From positions 1 to 64,000 of the forward strand of contig CAJNYU010002985.1 of the NCBI GenBank assembly GCA_905331475.1: a stretch of DNA of 64,000 bases, written 5' to 3'. Within the stretch, counting starts at the first letter, position 1. Every line of letters starts with the position of its first letter. Positions 34,522 to 46,500 of the stretch are shown here, in pieces. The notes under the pieces are model-generated. The model ran no database searches. It was not told the DNA's origin and worked only from the letters and a program-made list of their open reading frames with translations. Origin of the DNA: Rotaria socialis. Taxonomy: Eukaryota > Rotifera > Eurotatoria > Philodinida > Philodinidae. Position numbers and translations under genes: made by a program.

Positions 34522-36261
34522 TCAGAAATTCCCTCCTTGATAAAGACCTTCTAACATAGACAATTGATGTTGTGACCAGAAATTATTTTGTTGTACATTC
34601 CAATCATTTAATGGCGTTTGAGAAGAAAGAGTATTTGACGTTGAACAATTATAATCGTTGAAACTCTGTATCTGCGTATTCGTATCTGTTGAAATTGTAT
34701 TTAAAAAAGAATCTGATGAACGGTTATCTATTGTTTGTGTTGTAGATGTATTTGATGGAACTTGTTTATTATTTATATTTAATGATTTTACATTTTGTGT
34801 TACACTCGATAGATCATCATCAGACACGGACGATGACATTGTTTCTTCTCCATCGCTATATGTTTGTTGTATTTTACCATCGGCATCATGCTTATACAAT
34901 GGACACCAAGTACCGTCGTCCCCAAAGCAAACAGCTACCTCGCCCGGATCTATGGAAAACAAAAATACGTATATCTTTAATTTTTTTTTCTATTCCAAGA
35001 GACAAAGTTTCTGAAATATGCAAAGAATGGGCAATGGTCTCTAGACGAGGTTGTCTGTTGTGAGTAGGATCGAGTTATATTGAAGGCTTCATCCTTCTCG
35101 TTGTTAATCCCTATCTAGTTGGAAGACTCTACTACGATAAATATTTCCTTATCTCAACCCTTCACATCTCGCATTTCCAGAACAAACTATTTGTAAAAGA
35201 CATTCAATCGATAGATTTTTAGATAAATATTTTGTTAGATATGCTATACAAACTATGACCTTTCGATGTGTAGGGCACATCAAATACAGAATAAATATAT
35301 ACACTACAGATGTACATAGTTCAATTTTCATATTCTAATAAGTTGGAAAAAAAATAGGATTTTTAAAATCTTTTTTTTCTTAAATATTCGTTACGTGTCA
35401 ACAAAAAAAAACTACGCGATTAGGTTTCTTCTTTTTATTTTAAGGCATTAAAATAAACACAAAGGTAGGCAAGTGTAAGCTTTCTCAAGTATTTGAATAA
35501 TACGTTAATATAGAACAAGGTTGATATTGTGTACTGGGCACTCCTCCTGATCTCTGAATTAATTTACTACTACTGTAACTATTTACTATGATTGATTACA
35601 TAGTGTATATGAACAAGAAAAAGAAGAAGAAAAAGAATGTTTTGTTTATGAATCTATACTGTTTTAAACATGAGAAATATATAGCTGATTATCCTATGCG
35701 ATAATATTAAAATAAAATAAATTTATTTAATGAACGGAGCTAGAAAAAGAAAAGCAATCGTCCTTGATATTAATTTGCTAACTTTAACATAAACACTGTC
35801 AATCGTGATTTGTGACCTATTGGAAACTCATATAAATAAATATGAGAATTTATCTTTTTCGAATCTATGAAAGTGTATGTCTTATACAAGAGCAAAATAT
35901 TTTACCAATCCACATAGTGAATATGACTGGTAGATATTGATGAAGTGGTAGACGAGCACGTTCAGCAATTGATTTAAGAACTGGATCTTTCCAATGTTTT
36001 GTTTGTAAACATCTGTATGCACTTCCACGATGTGGTGTTGCTAAAAACAAACCACAAACGATACAGTCGTATGATTCTTTTCGTTCGTAGAATATGTATA
36101 TAGTTACCAGGAAACCAATGTCCAACAAATCGTTTTGATAATATATCATAAAAAGTTCGTTTGAAAACATTGATTTGTTCGGTCGATAATGCAACGTGGG
36201 CTTTCATTAATCGTAATAGATAACTACATGCTACATTAAGTTCTTTCTTCGGATTTGTCAT
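34522..36261 (-). CDS. BTG/Tob family antiproliferative protein
   Basis: Adaptor that links RNA-binding proteins to the CCR4-NOT (CAF1) deadenylase and restrains proliferation. 238 residues in three exons: 36261-36108, 36040-35906 and 34949-34522. The APRO domain is visible in the first two exons and the start of the third: NVACSYLLRLM, RFVGHWFPGATPHRGSAYRC, then MWIDPGEVAVCFGDDG, the BTG/Tob box. The tail is Ser/Thr/Asn/Gln-rich, with SSSVSDDDLSSVTQNVKSLN, and ends in EGLYQGGNF. The length and tail lie between BTG1/2 and Tob. Intron 2 is 956 bp, unusually long for this window. Confidence 0.88.
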
Positions 36262-37469
36262 TATTGATAAGAAAAACGACAAATAGTAAATCAATCTATA
36301 ATAACATACGAAGAAGTTTATCACAAAAGAAAAGGTCTTCGAGTGTCAACGCGAGGTATTATGTTGACCGATAATCACTATAACATCTTTCGTGTCTTTC
36401 TTTTTTCTTCTTCTTTTTACTTTTATAAATGAAAAAACCGATAGAAGAAAAAGAACAGATGAATAGATGGTGATTTGCGTAAATATAAGCAAAAGGACAA
36501 ATTGAAACGAACGACATGAAATATAAAAATCGATTTCATTCCTATTTGACCTATTTTAGTCAATAATCATTGAAAAAAAACAATGAAATCAATGAAATTT
36601 TTATATGGTTATTGGTTTTTATTCATACAGGATAACATCAATGGTGTCTTTATTTTTCTTCTATCAAATAAGAATATATCAGAATAAATAAAAAAAAAAC
36701 AATAAACTCCTCTTGAACATTTAACTAGTAAACTTACATATTTACATTATGAATAACTGTTTCTCTGATGAATCCATCTTATGATATTGTCTGTAATCTA
36801 GTATAATATATATGTATATTGCTAAGACTCACAACGACCTAGTTGTCATTTAGCAGGGAGTAAGCCAGAGAAGAACAGAAGAGAAGAGAGCGAGAGAGAA
36901 AACGACGACAGAGAGACGCTAAATCCTAATGATTCGTTTTTAATCATCTGATCAATGGATTTATTTATTTTATTGAATATTTTAAAAATTACAATAATTT
37001 TCAATACGAAATTTCTATTAAATTATATTTTGAATAGAATTTTTCCATCAAAAAATACATGTTGATATATAGAGGTCGTTAATTGCAGTCAAAATATGAC
37101 ATGAAGATGGGAAGAGAAGGAATCACAACTCCCTTAATGGCTGATTTTTACCTAGGGTTATATAGAGAAATTGCAAACCACTATAGATGTGTAATATCTC
37201 TTGTGTTTACCTAATGAAACATTATTGTTTTATGGTGTGCTTTTAGTTATTAATGATTTCTTTTTCTTGAACCTTGTAGATTTTGACAACGACAAGACTG
37301 TCTTTTTCTCTCGCAAATATTATTTCTCATTTGTCATATTATTTCCAGAAGCTCATGTCGTCCGATAAAATATTATTCGATCATCCGACAAGCAACGGCT
37401 AGTTCGTTGCCTCCACTATATTGCTCGTCCTACAAGTCATTTTCTTCAGTATAAACTTCTCATTGTATC
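36262..37469. promoter_or_regulatory. Divergent intergenic region between BTG/Tob and CTDSP genes
   Basis: The two genes point away from each other, so this 1.2 kb likely carries both promoters. A purine block (GAGAGAGCGAGAGAG) lies at about 36877-36920. A TTATTTCCAG acceptor-like site at 37340-37349 may end a 5'-UTR intron, or be a trans-splice site, for the plus-strand gene. No ORF of note. Confidence 0.45.
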
Positions 37470-39477
37470 ATGAGCAACACATCGAAAGAAATCGATTTAT
37501 CATCAGTTATAACTCAAGTATCAAAAGATGACGATCCCAGTCGAACAATACCCTTAACGGGTACAGTCATTACAAGTCCAGCAGCTCCAGTCACAAAAAG
37601 TATTTTGATTTTCATACAAATAAATACAATTACTAACTTTCATTTTTTTTTCTTCTTTTCTTAGCTCGTTCAAGTCGAAAATATCGGCTTGTATCATTTT
37701 TGCTATGTTGTTTAAGTGTATCGAATCGAAGTCGGTCAAGGAGCGCAATCTATTCGCAAAAGAAAGAAGGATCAAATAATCAAGAAGTAAATAACGTTTA
37801 AAAAAAAAGAAATGACATTTTTGTTCTTGTGTTCTATTCTATTATTTATCCTCTTATAGCTAATTGCATTGAATACTGACTTAAATATACATTTTGAGGT
37901 ATAAGAATTGAGTATGAGGGTACTTGTTTTTTTTTCTACTAACCTCAAACATTAAACAAAGTCTAGTTCAACTAATAATAAATATAGTAAAATGGAGAAA
38001 TTTCATTAAAATTCTATTTTATTTTTAGGCACATGAAAAATTCTTATTGTCGACATTACGCAGTAATGAACGAGTTAAAATATGTTTAGTCATTGATCTT
38101 GATGAAACATTGGTACATTCGTCATTTAAACCAGTACCGAACGCTGACTTCGTTGTTCCCGTTGAAATCGATGGACAAGTTCATCAAGTACGTTACAGCT
38201 TTTTTCTATTACTAATTTTTGAAAATAATAATTAATACAAACAGCAAAAAAAAAGCATTTTATTATCCATTTCAAAGATGAACGCCCGAGGCTCCTTACT
38301 GTTATTATCTCTAGAGGCTAATGTTGCATTCGTCTTCTGCTGAACAGAGATTCTTATGGTGTATCAATAAGATACAAAGGATAATTAATTATTCATGCTG
38401 TTTCTTAAGTTAGAATTTGCGTGATTTATATCTATTCGTTGAGATTCTCAAAAGAAAAATATATTCCTATAGATTCATTATTAAAAGATCAATTCCAAAG
38501 GCAAGAAAAAATTAATTTATGATAATGAAAATCATGATAATGTCACTTTTTTTTATGTCAGAAGTTTTCTAAACAAAACAAAAAACGATTTCCTTATTTT
38601 TATTCAGGTCTATGTAACAAAGCGACCACATGTTGATGAGTTTTTACGATGTGTTGGTGAACGCTACGAATGTGTTCTTTTCACTGCTAGTCTAGCAAAA
38701 GTAAGTGAATAAGATTTATTCCATTATATCTTGATCTATTTCAATTGTCTTTTAGTATGCTGATCCTGTAGCTGATTTGCTTGATCCAAATCATATATTT
38801 CATTCAAGACTTTTTCGCGAATCTTGTACTTATTATAATGGTAAGAAGAATATTGAACTATTAAGATACGAGTAGGCTTCATGTACGAAGTTCCTAATGG
38901 AATCTATTTTTAGTTTCCGATCATCGCGTCTAAATAATTAAGCAAGAAAATAATCTTTAGAAATGAAGTTTGATAATGGAGCGTTTTTCTTCTTCTTTCT
39001 GCCATCTCCATACAAAATGAATAATAAATAGAATCGAGCATTATTCATTCATTCTCATCGTCTGAAATTTCTAAACCTTGCCTTCTCTTATGATCAAACT
39101 ACAGCTACTCTTGTTTCAGTCAAATTCATTGATCTCTCCTCTTAAAGGTTGTATTTCTTTTTTTTTCCAGGAAACTATATCAAAGACCTTAGTCGATTAG
39201 GTCGCGACATTCGTAAAGTAATCATTATTGACAATTCACCGGTATCATATATATTTCATCAAGATAATGCAGTATGTGAAAAACAAACGAATAAATTCTT
39301 GGACAATTAATATTTTCTTTTTCTTTCGTTTATCACAAGGTTCCTGTAACTAGTTGGTTTGATGATATGCATGATACTGAATTACAAACACTTATACCAA
39401 TCTTTGACCGTCTTGCCTCAGTTGATGATGTCATACCAGCATTACAAGATATTCATCATCGGCGAGATGCTGTTTGA
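37470..39477 (+). CDS. Small C-terminal domain phosphatase (SCP/CTDSP-like)
   Basis: HAD-type Ser phosphatase acting on the RNA polymerase II CTD and related substrates. 275 residues in seven exons: 37470-37599, 37665-37786, 38029-38187, 38608-38700, 38756-38840, 39171-39271 and 39340-39477, all in phase. The catalytic motif is [15 protein letters not shown] (DxDxT). It is followed by [30 protein letters not shown] and the second HAD motif [10 protein letters not shown], ending in [13 protein letters not shown]. The first 80 residues are low-complexity, as in SCP proteins. Human CTDSP1 has 261 residues. Introns 3 (420 bp) and 5 (330 bp) are larger than usual here. Confidence 0.93.
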
Positions 39478-40459
39478 AGAATTGTGAAAAGTTTCTGCTT
39501 CTTCTTTTTCTTATTCGAGAGAGCTTTTTGTTTCTTCCCGTTTTTCTTTTTGTGTTCATCAGTAATTCAACTTCGCACTTTCCTTCTCTTTATTTGTTTT
39601 CACAATTTTATCATACAGTGCCGTTTGTCTTTCTTTACGTTTCGTTTTTGTCTTTATTTTGAACTAACCATCATAGTAAACAGGTTTATTTTCATCATGC
39701 ATTTGTTTTATTTCCTCCTTGAACATCTTTATTTTTTGCATACCAGAACAAAATAATCTATGCAACTAACAATCGCGATTTTAATCATGAAAATCCTTGC
39801 AGCATTCCTTTTTGTTCGTCGTCGTCTGTTTTTTTATTTTATTTAATTAGTATATCAGTGAAAAATCAGAAAAAAAGGAAACTAAAAGAAAAGAAAAAGA
39901 CAATGGCCTGTTATACATGTATAAATTATCTATTGTTTGTTGTGTGTATCTATATATACATATATATATAAGAAAAAAAAAGAACCAAACAACCTTTTGC
40001 GTGATGTGTGTATCTTTTTTTCTTCTTTCTTTCTTTTTGTTTGCTGGTTAAACCTTGATGAAGCGAATTTTTTTCTCTTCGAACAGTCGTAGATAAGAAA
40101 CACTAACATTCTCCTTTATTTTGAACGAACAGTGTTGTTTTCAACAGATTCTTTCTTTTTGCTCTCATTCCTGTTCTATATACTAGATTGCTGGTGCTAA
40201 TTTCATTAAATACATTGTTTCTATTTTTCGCTGTTAGTTGCTGAACATTTTTATTGTTATATCTCTCATTCTCTCATTTTTTTGTTCACTACGCATGTGT
40301 GTTTACCCTTTTGTTTCATAAATCTTGTAGCATTCGTCAATCCATTTATTTATGTCATTATTGTTCCCGATATTGAAAAGAAAGAAAACATGAGTTATAT
40401 TCAATAGTCTATGAAAAAAAAAACGAAATTGATGTATAATGAAACGGCTTGTTTTTTAG
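39478..40459. other. 3' flank of CTDSP gene and upstream of ZNF830
   Basis: Strongly pyrimidine-biased on the plus strand, with many TTTCTTTT tracts, probably a long 3' UTR followed by spacer. Overlapping Phe-rich ORFs are compositional artefacts. It ends in TTGTTTTTTAG directly before the ZNF830 ATG. Confidence 0.5.
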
Positions 40460-41728
40460 ATGGCGTCTAAACCAGCAGATACCAAAGCGAAACTTCGCGA
40501 ATTGATGAAACAGGAAAAACAAAAAAAAATTGATTCACCACTCGCGAAGTAAATATCAATAAAGAATCTTCGCAAGAAAGCTCACCGCATAGAAACTATC
40601 TGAAATCATTTACAGGTATACAAATACCGGCCAATTGTATTGTGCATTATGCAATCAAAATTTAACCAGTGAAACAGTTTGGAAAGCTCATGTCAATGGA
40701 CGAGACCATAAACAAGTTCGTTCTATTGCCAGAAAAGAAAATTATTCTTTATGGTGATTTTGTTTTGTTTTGTTATTCAGAAATTAGTTGAGCTCAAATC
40801 GAATATCAAACAAACAAATGCAGATGCAGCCTTTGCTTTTGCTGTACCAGCGATTCCACCTCTAGTAACAAATCAGCAGCGTGGTATTAAGCGTTCTCAT
40901 GATGTCGGTATGTGTCTATCGAATTCAACCAATCAATCAATCAAATATAAATCAAAAATCTTTATTTGACTTTGTTTTAGCGATATCAAACAAACATGAA
41001 ATTGTTGGTAAACCATCTGGTCCTGTTAATTCATCAACAGCTGCTTCAAACTCTGCATTACCTGCTGGTAGGATATAAGCAATAATTTGAGATTATCAAA
41101 AAAAGGATTTTTTTTGAAGATTTTTTCGATACCGGTGCATCGAAATCTCAAATAATCACTAGTAAACCAATTACGAAATCATCATTGTCAACAGCGAAAG
41201 ATAGTGTTGCTGTGCCAGAAGAATCTCCTGCTTTGCCCGAAGGATTTTTTGATGATCCACAAGTCGATGCACGTATGAGAAAAGTCGAATATGTGGACAA
41301 AATGGAAGTGGCATGGGATCAATTCACACGTGAAATGAAGCAAGAAGCAAATGTACATGAGTTTTATTTTCTAATAGGCGATTCAATAATCTTCGAAATT
41401 TTTTTATTTAGGTATCAGAAAAATTAGAAGCAACTGACGACAATGAACGTGATGTTGAACGAGAAATAATTGAAACCGATGAATTGATGTATGTGTAAAA
41501 TTGTCTTGTTCGATCGTAATCTTTCTTTTCTTGGATTTTTTTAGTTCCCGATGGCAAAAAATCGAACAAATGCACGATATAAAAGATAGTCGATTTAAAG
41601 TAGTAAAAGAAGGAATAAAAAACTCCAAAAAAAAACAAACCAAAAATGAAATCGATAATGAAGATGATGACGAAGAATTAGAAAAGGAATTGCAAAGCAT
41701 GTACAATTGGAGACAGAAACGTTCGTGA
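40460..41728 (+). CDS. ZNF830: Zinc finger protein 830 (CCDC16-like)
   Basis: Nuclear protein linked to the spliceosome and genome maintenance in vertebrates. 298 residues in seven exons: 40460-40548, 40616-40715, 40781-40907, 40981-41067, 41120-41352, 41412-41488 and 41545-41728. It has a single C2H2 finger YCALCNQNLTSETVWKAHVNGRDH, here split into CALC and HVNGRDH ends. The hallmark ALPEGFFDDPQVDARMR is present, followed by a helical EWDQF-like segment (AWDQFTREMKQE) and an acidic/basic C-terminal coiled coil. Human is 372 residues. The AG of a 3' splice-site-like sequence abuts the ATG. Introns are 52-73 bp. Confidence 0.92.
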
Positions 41729-42591
41729 ACTTTTGTTTTTGATGTATATATTAAAAAGAAAATGCGTTTTTTGTTATAAAGATATTATGTTTATTATTAC
41801 TTTGGTAAAGTATTAAATAAAATCTTGATATTAAACAGGCTGTAATTCAGTTTCTTTTTTGATGTCGATCATAATACCGAACAGATTGCAAATAAGAAAT
41901 AGAGGCTTATCTTTTGACGTTATAGCCCGACATACATTCAGAGGAGATCTTTTTTATTTATTAGTAATCTATAGATTGTCTCTATGAATAATTACTTTTC
42001 TATGTCAATGATAGCGTTGACTCATGATGGGAAAATATTCTTGGAATGCCATACCATATTTATTTCATGCAATCAATATTGTTATTGTTTTTCGTAATTT
42101 CCCGTTGTTTTTGCCGTCAGAATCAACTTTCGATGATTGAACGTTACATTCGTACTGAATAGATCTGATTTGCTTGTAATAGAATCAAATCTAAATGTAT
42201 TTAACAAAAATTCGAAAGAGAAATTTTCTATGAATAGAAATTGAAATGTCAATGGCTGTCATCTAATTCTAAAAATCTATTAAACTATCAATTGAAATCA
42301 ATAAACAATGATTATCTGTCGATTTCAATTTAATGCACGATATAAAAAAGGTTAAAAATTAATAATATTTAAAAGAAAAATTCTCTACGTCATGCTTTTC
42401 ATCGATGACAACAAGCAGACAGACGTCAAGTAATTTTCCTTTATTCTATTTTTTTTCACCATAATTACATTTCCTATGTTCACCGTTCGTTCATATTAAT
42501 ATTTTCTATCTAGTTGTTAATTGAAGAAAAAATATTCCACCCTCCATTTCAATAATTGGATTCATACGGAAATAAAATAAAAGCTCTAAAA
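41729..42591. other. Intergenic, no gene seen
   Basis: AT-rich, with an AATAAA at about 41815, about 90 nt after the ZNF830 stop, a likely polyadenylation signal. Nothing else recognised. Confidence 0.5.
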
Positions 42592-43230
42592 ATGCCGTTT
42601 ACAACAAACGATGTTCTACAGTATAAACGTAATGATCGTCAACTACGTGAAATTCACGAAAGAGAATATTCAAAATATGTAGCGAATCTTCGTCAACAAC
42701 AACAACAACAACAACAGCCAAGTTCACATTATAAAAATGATTATTATTTATCCATCAAATATTTGAATGAAATTGAACGATCACGTGTACGCAACGCATT
42801 GGTTAAACAAAATCTAGATGATCGGATATGTCGTGACAATGTTGTATTATATCAACGTTTACTCAAAGCAAGTAAACGAACAATGATTGATGATAAAAAT
42901 GAAACCTATCAACAAAATTTAACCTCATTTATAACTAAACGTAGTCAACAACGTTCTAATGAGCATAATCGTATTTATAATGACAATCAAATATTATTAC
43001 AACGCATTGATAATGTACGTGGTCGTTTAATAGGTAAAGAACAATGTGATAATGATTGGAATAAACATATAAGTTTTATGAAAAAAAATTGTGAATATCC
43101 AGAAAATATTGATAAATTTGTCATAAAAAAGAATAAAAATGAGCAAATTCAAGTATGTGCTTATTCGGCGAAGAAAATCAGACAATGGAATGATCGACAC
43201 TCAATCATTGAACCATCAAAACAAGAATAA
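42592..43230 (+). CDS. CFAP97/hemingway-like protein with poly-Q tract
   Basis: A single-exon ORF of 212 residues from the ATG (MPFTTNDV). It is highly charged and helical, with eight consecutive Gln near residue 43. The segment NDNQILLQRIDNVRGRL followed by NKHISFMKKNCEYPE resembles the NQ-LL-RI core of CFAP97-domain ciliary proteins, hence the tentative name. Codon use and low stop density support a real gene. It could also be another coiled-coil ciliary protein. Confidence 0.6.
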   Translation: MPFTTNDVLQYKRNDRQLREIHEREYSKYVANLRQQQQQQQQPSSHYKNDYYLSIKYLNEIERSRVRNALVKQNLDDRICRDNVVLYQRLLKASKRTMIDDKNETYQQNLTSFITKRSQQRSNEHNRIYNDNQILLQRIDNVRGRLIGKEQCDNDWNKHISFMKKNCEYPENIDKFVIKKNKNEQIQVCAYSAKKIRQWNDRHSIIEPSKQE

Positions 43231-44323
43231 GTCGTACTATTAACTATTTTACTTGATAAGTCTTAATTTATTTGTTGTTGTATTATGCATATATTTTTTT
43301 CCGAATAAACTTCTCTTTTTGATGAACACAAATCTAATCATTTTCTCGAAAAATTTCTATTAAATCGCCGCGAGTAATGTGTTCGATTTAGAACGAGAGA
43401 AATAAATTAAGCTTTTCTCATGAGAGACTGTACCATGAATTTAAAGCCGATTATGATATTTCCAAAGCGCACCATCAACAAACGAAGACAAAAATATATT
43501 TAAATACGTGTGAAATCTTAATCGAGCTAATTACATTCAAATTGAATCAAATGCTCAGAGAGCGAGGTGAAAAAGATACATAATTTTTACTACAACAGAG
43601 AAGACACGATACGCTTACATCATGTCTTATGTATTACTTGTTATGGAATCAATTAGTTCTCGACAAGAAATAAATTTCTGTAATCAATATCTTTACGTTT
43701 CAATAAACTATTTTCAAGACAATAGTCTGTAAATTCATATATCAATACTGGTACAATCGCTTTCGTTCTAATTGATATTATATGTAACATGAACATCGTT
43801 CAATACCACATTGACTGTTCCAATCGTAAATGTCCTCAAATAGTAGAAACCAATTCTGATGGACTTTTGCAGAGAATAGAACATTGAAAACTAACAGTTA
43901 ATTTGGCCTATGTAATTAACATAATATATAATCAAAAAGAATTGCATGCATTTCATTACATTACTTTTCCCGAGTGTACTTGCTGACGGCACGTCTACAA
44001 GTGAAGTGAAGAACTCACTGCCACATACTATGTTTTAATTTTTTTTGATCCTATAGATCATACTATGCAAATCAAAGCAATGTTTAAACGCCGTCAGTAT
44101 TCATCAGGCATCGTCAAATATTTTATTCTATCATAATTGTTACTAAAAACATGAGATCATGACTGATGGTGCGAGGAAAAAAACCAACTGCGCACATTGA
44201 TTATTCATATTGAACTGTCTAATTTTTCTTTTACAAAATTTTGTAAGATATTTGGTTTAATTAAAATATTTCTCGACGATGAATCTAATTTTCCAATGAA
44301 TTCGGCTGAAAAGGCGGCACCAT
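43231..44323. other. Intergenic, no gene seen
   Basis: AT-rich sequence with an AATAAA soon after the preceding stop (about 43303). No ORF or RNA gene recognised. Confidence 0.5.
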
Positions 44324-45114
44324 GATTGGGACCATTATTAGGCCCACAAGAATTCGTCCCTGTTTTGCTCTCTTTTTTCGTCCCATACAAAAATGAGTTC
44401 TCTCTTAATTGGTCCCATAAAGAGAGAAAGTCGAACAGCAACTCGTCCCATTCTAAAGATGACTCCAATTGGTTTATATATTAAGTTTCATACAACATAA
44501 AAAAAATACATGAAGAGCAAAAAAATAAATAACACAGAATTTACTATTTCTTTTTTTTTATTATCTTGACTGCTTTACCTGATTGAATAGCCAATTCAGT
44601 GACAGTTAATTGACCATTTTCAAACATGTTGAATAATTCCAAAAGTTTTTCGTCGATTTTATCGTAGGTTTTCCTTCTTTTTTTATTTGTACTTGAGCAA
44701 TCTCTGTTTCTACACCTCCATTCGACACATGTTTTATTTATTCGTTTAACAGTGTATTGAAAATTTAAATAATTTAGAATTTGCTTATTCCGTTCAGTGG
44801 TTGTAAATCGAAACATGTTATAGTAACAACAGCATACAATGAATATATGAATAAAGATCTCATTGTTTGCCATATCTTTTTTCTATTCACCAGATCCACC
44901 AAATTAGTGAAAATGATACCAAAATGTCACTCTCTCATACTAGCCATGTAAATCATTTTCAATAACCAATAGAAGTCATCTTTAGAATGGGACGAGTTAC
45001 TGTTCGACTTTCTCTCTTTATGGGACCTATTAAGAGAAAACTCATTTTTGTATGGGACGAAAAAAGAGAGCAAAACAGGGACGAATTTTTGTGGGCCTAA
45101 TAATGGTCCTAATC
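44324..45114. mobile_element. 791-bp Mutator-like element with ~150-bp TIRs
   Basis: Long terminal inverted repeats at 44324-44475 and about 44963-45114, tips GATTGGGACCATTATTAGGCCCAC. Both arms contain CGTCCCATACAAAAATGAG and AAAGAGAGAAAGTCGAACAG. Long TIRs together with an internal FLYWCH-like ORF suggest a MULE-type element. No clear 9-bp target duplication is visible, so age or class is uncertain. Confidence 0.75.
44544..44873 (-). CDS. FLYWCH-like zinc finger ORF inside the TIR element
   Basis: 109 codons. It contains FRFTTTERNKQILNYLNFQY, then VEWRC and NRDC, matching the start and the WRC...C core of FLYWCH fingers. The expected later His is not evident because the frame runs into KNKKRRKTYDK-like basic sequence. 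FLYWCH domains occur next to MULE transposases and in host genes. The catalytic part is absent, so this is probably a truncated transposase N-terminus. Confidence 0.5.
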   Translation of the reverse strand: MANNEIFIHIFIVCCCYYNMFRFTTTERNKQILNYLNFQYTVKRINKTCVEWRCRNRDCSSTNKKRRKTYDKIDEKLLELFNMFENGQLTVTELAIQSGKAVKIIKKKK

Positions 45115-46500
45115 AAGAGTAGACCGCTGAAAACTACTAATCAAAAGAAATTTTATTCTTCGAAGTGAGAAAAATAAAAAAGACGAAATTGAGATATTTT
45201 AATTGTATAGGCTATTTTTTGTTTTGATTCCATGCATGAAACGATGTTGACTTGATCATCGTTAAAAGTACATTAATTTAGTATTGCTTTTGTTATGATT
45301 AGTTGTTTGTTTTGAAATAGATGCATATAGACGGTATTCAACATCAAATTACAACTCTATTTTTAAGTTTGCTTACTTTGCATAGTTAAACTTCAAGAAA
45401 AAGAAAATAATGAATTATATATTCTTCGATGTAACGAAAATCACGTTTAGATTCCTTTTTGTTTTTCTTTATTCAAAAACAGCAACTGTTAAAAACACAA
45501 GAACAGACAACAACATTTCCATTTTATTTATCGTTACTTATTTCCCTCTACCGCATAATGCATTCAACGGTGTTCTAGCCGAGACTGACTGACATAAGAC
45601 GTTCTCGTTTAAAATGTCAAACCCGAGAACATGCGTGTTTATTAAACATTCCTAGTCTCTGACTTGATCAAAATCTACTGAAACTAAATGTCTTTCTAAT
45701 TAGTATGCAGTAGATTGAGTCGTCAGAATGAAAATAAAAAAGTGACTCAATTTTCTTTCATTGTCGTCGAATGATAAAATGTGATGAGAGAGAGAGAGAG
45801 AGAGACAGAGAAATTCTTTTCTAGAAGCCAATAATAATAACATTTGAATCTTTTGACACATAAAGTAATCAATTTTAATCTTCATTTAATGTACATTTGT
45901 ATGCCAATATGTAAAATATAGGTTTTACTTCTCTTTGAATTGACAAATCGCTCTTTGGACGCGATATCATGTGTATAAGACAGGTCAAAGGAAACTATGA
46001 ATACTTTGAAAAGTGTCCATGCATAAAATGTATGCTGTGTAGAGACTACACTTTTACGGTTTTGGTTTTAATGAATGATGTGATGCCCTCAGAAACACTA
46101 GAAAGCGTTTGTTTTTGATTTAGAAATTTCATGCCAACGGGCCATGGTGAGAATGATGTATTTTGAAAATTTCGATTCTATTGATTTACTTTTATTTTCA
46201 AGTAAGAACGTAACGCAACTGTGACATATTAACGATCATCGGATTATTACAGTAGAAAGATTTTTAGATTTGTTCTAATTTTTATGAATGTTTTGATGAG
46301 AAAAATATAAAAATAAATAACTTGTAACTGCAGTTAATTATCATAAAATATATCGAAACATGAGTAACTCATTCAACAATTTAATGTTTTTTTTTCTCAA
46401 TACAAAATAAAGCAAGACTAAACATATACACAAATTCTTAAAAAATAAAGTTTAAACTTTCAATCAATATATTCTTCTTCTCGTCTTTTGTTTTTCATGT
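45115..46500. other. Intergenic, no gene seen
   Basis: AT-rich, with a (GA)n microsatellite at about 45786-45808. ORFs here are short and Phe/Ser-biased without domains. Confidence 0.5.

Noticed and set aside
39474..39756. Two overlapping Phe-rich ORFs after the CTDSP stop
   Set aside because: Pyrimidine-rich 3' UTR translated in different frames.
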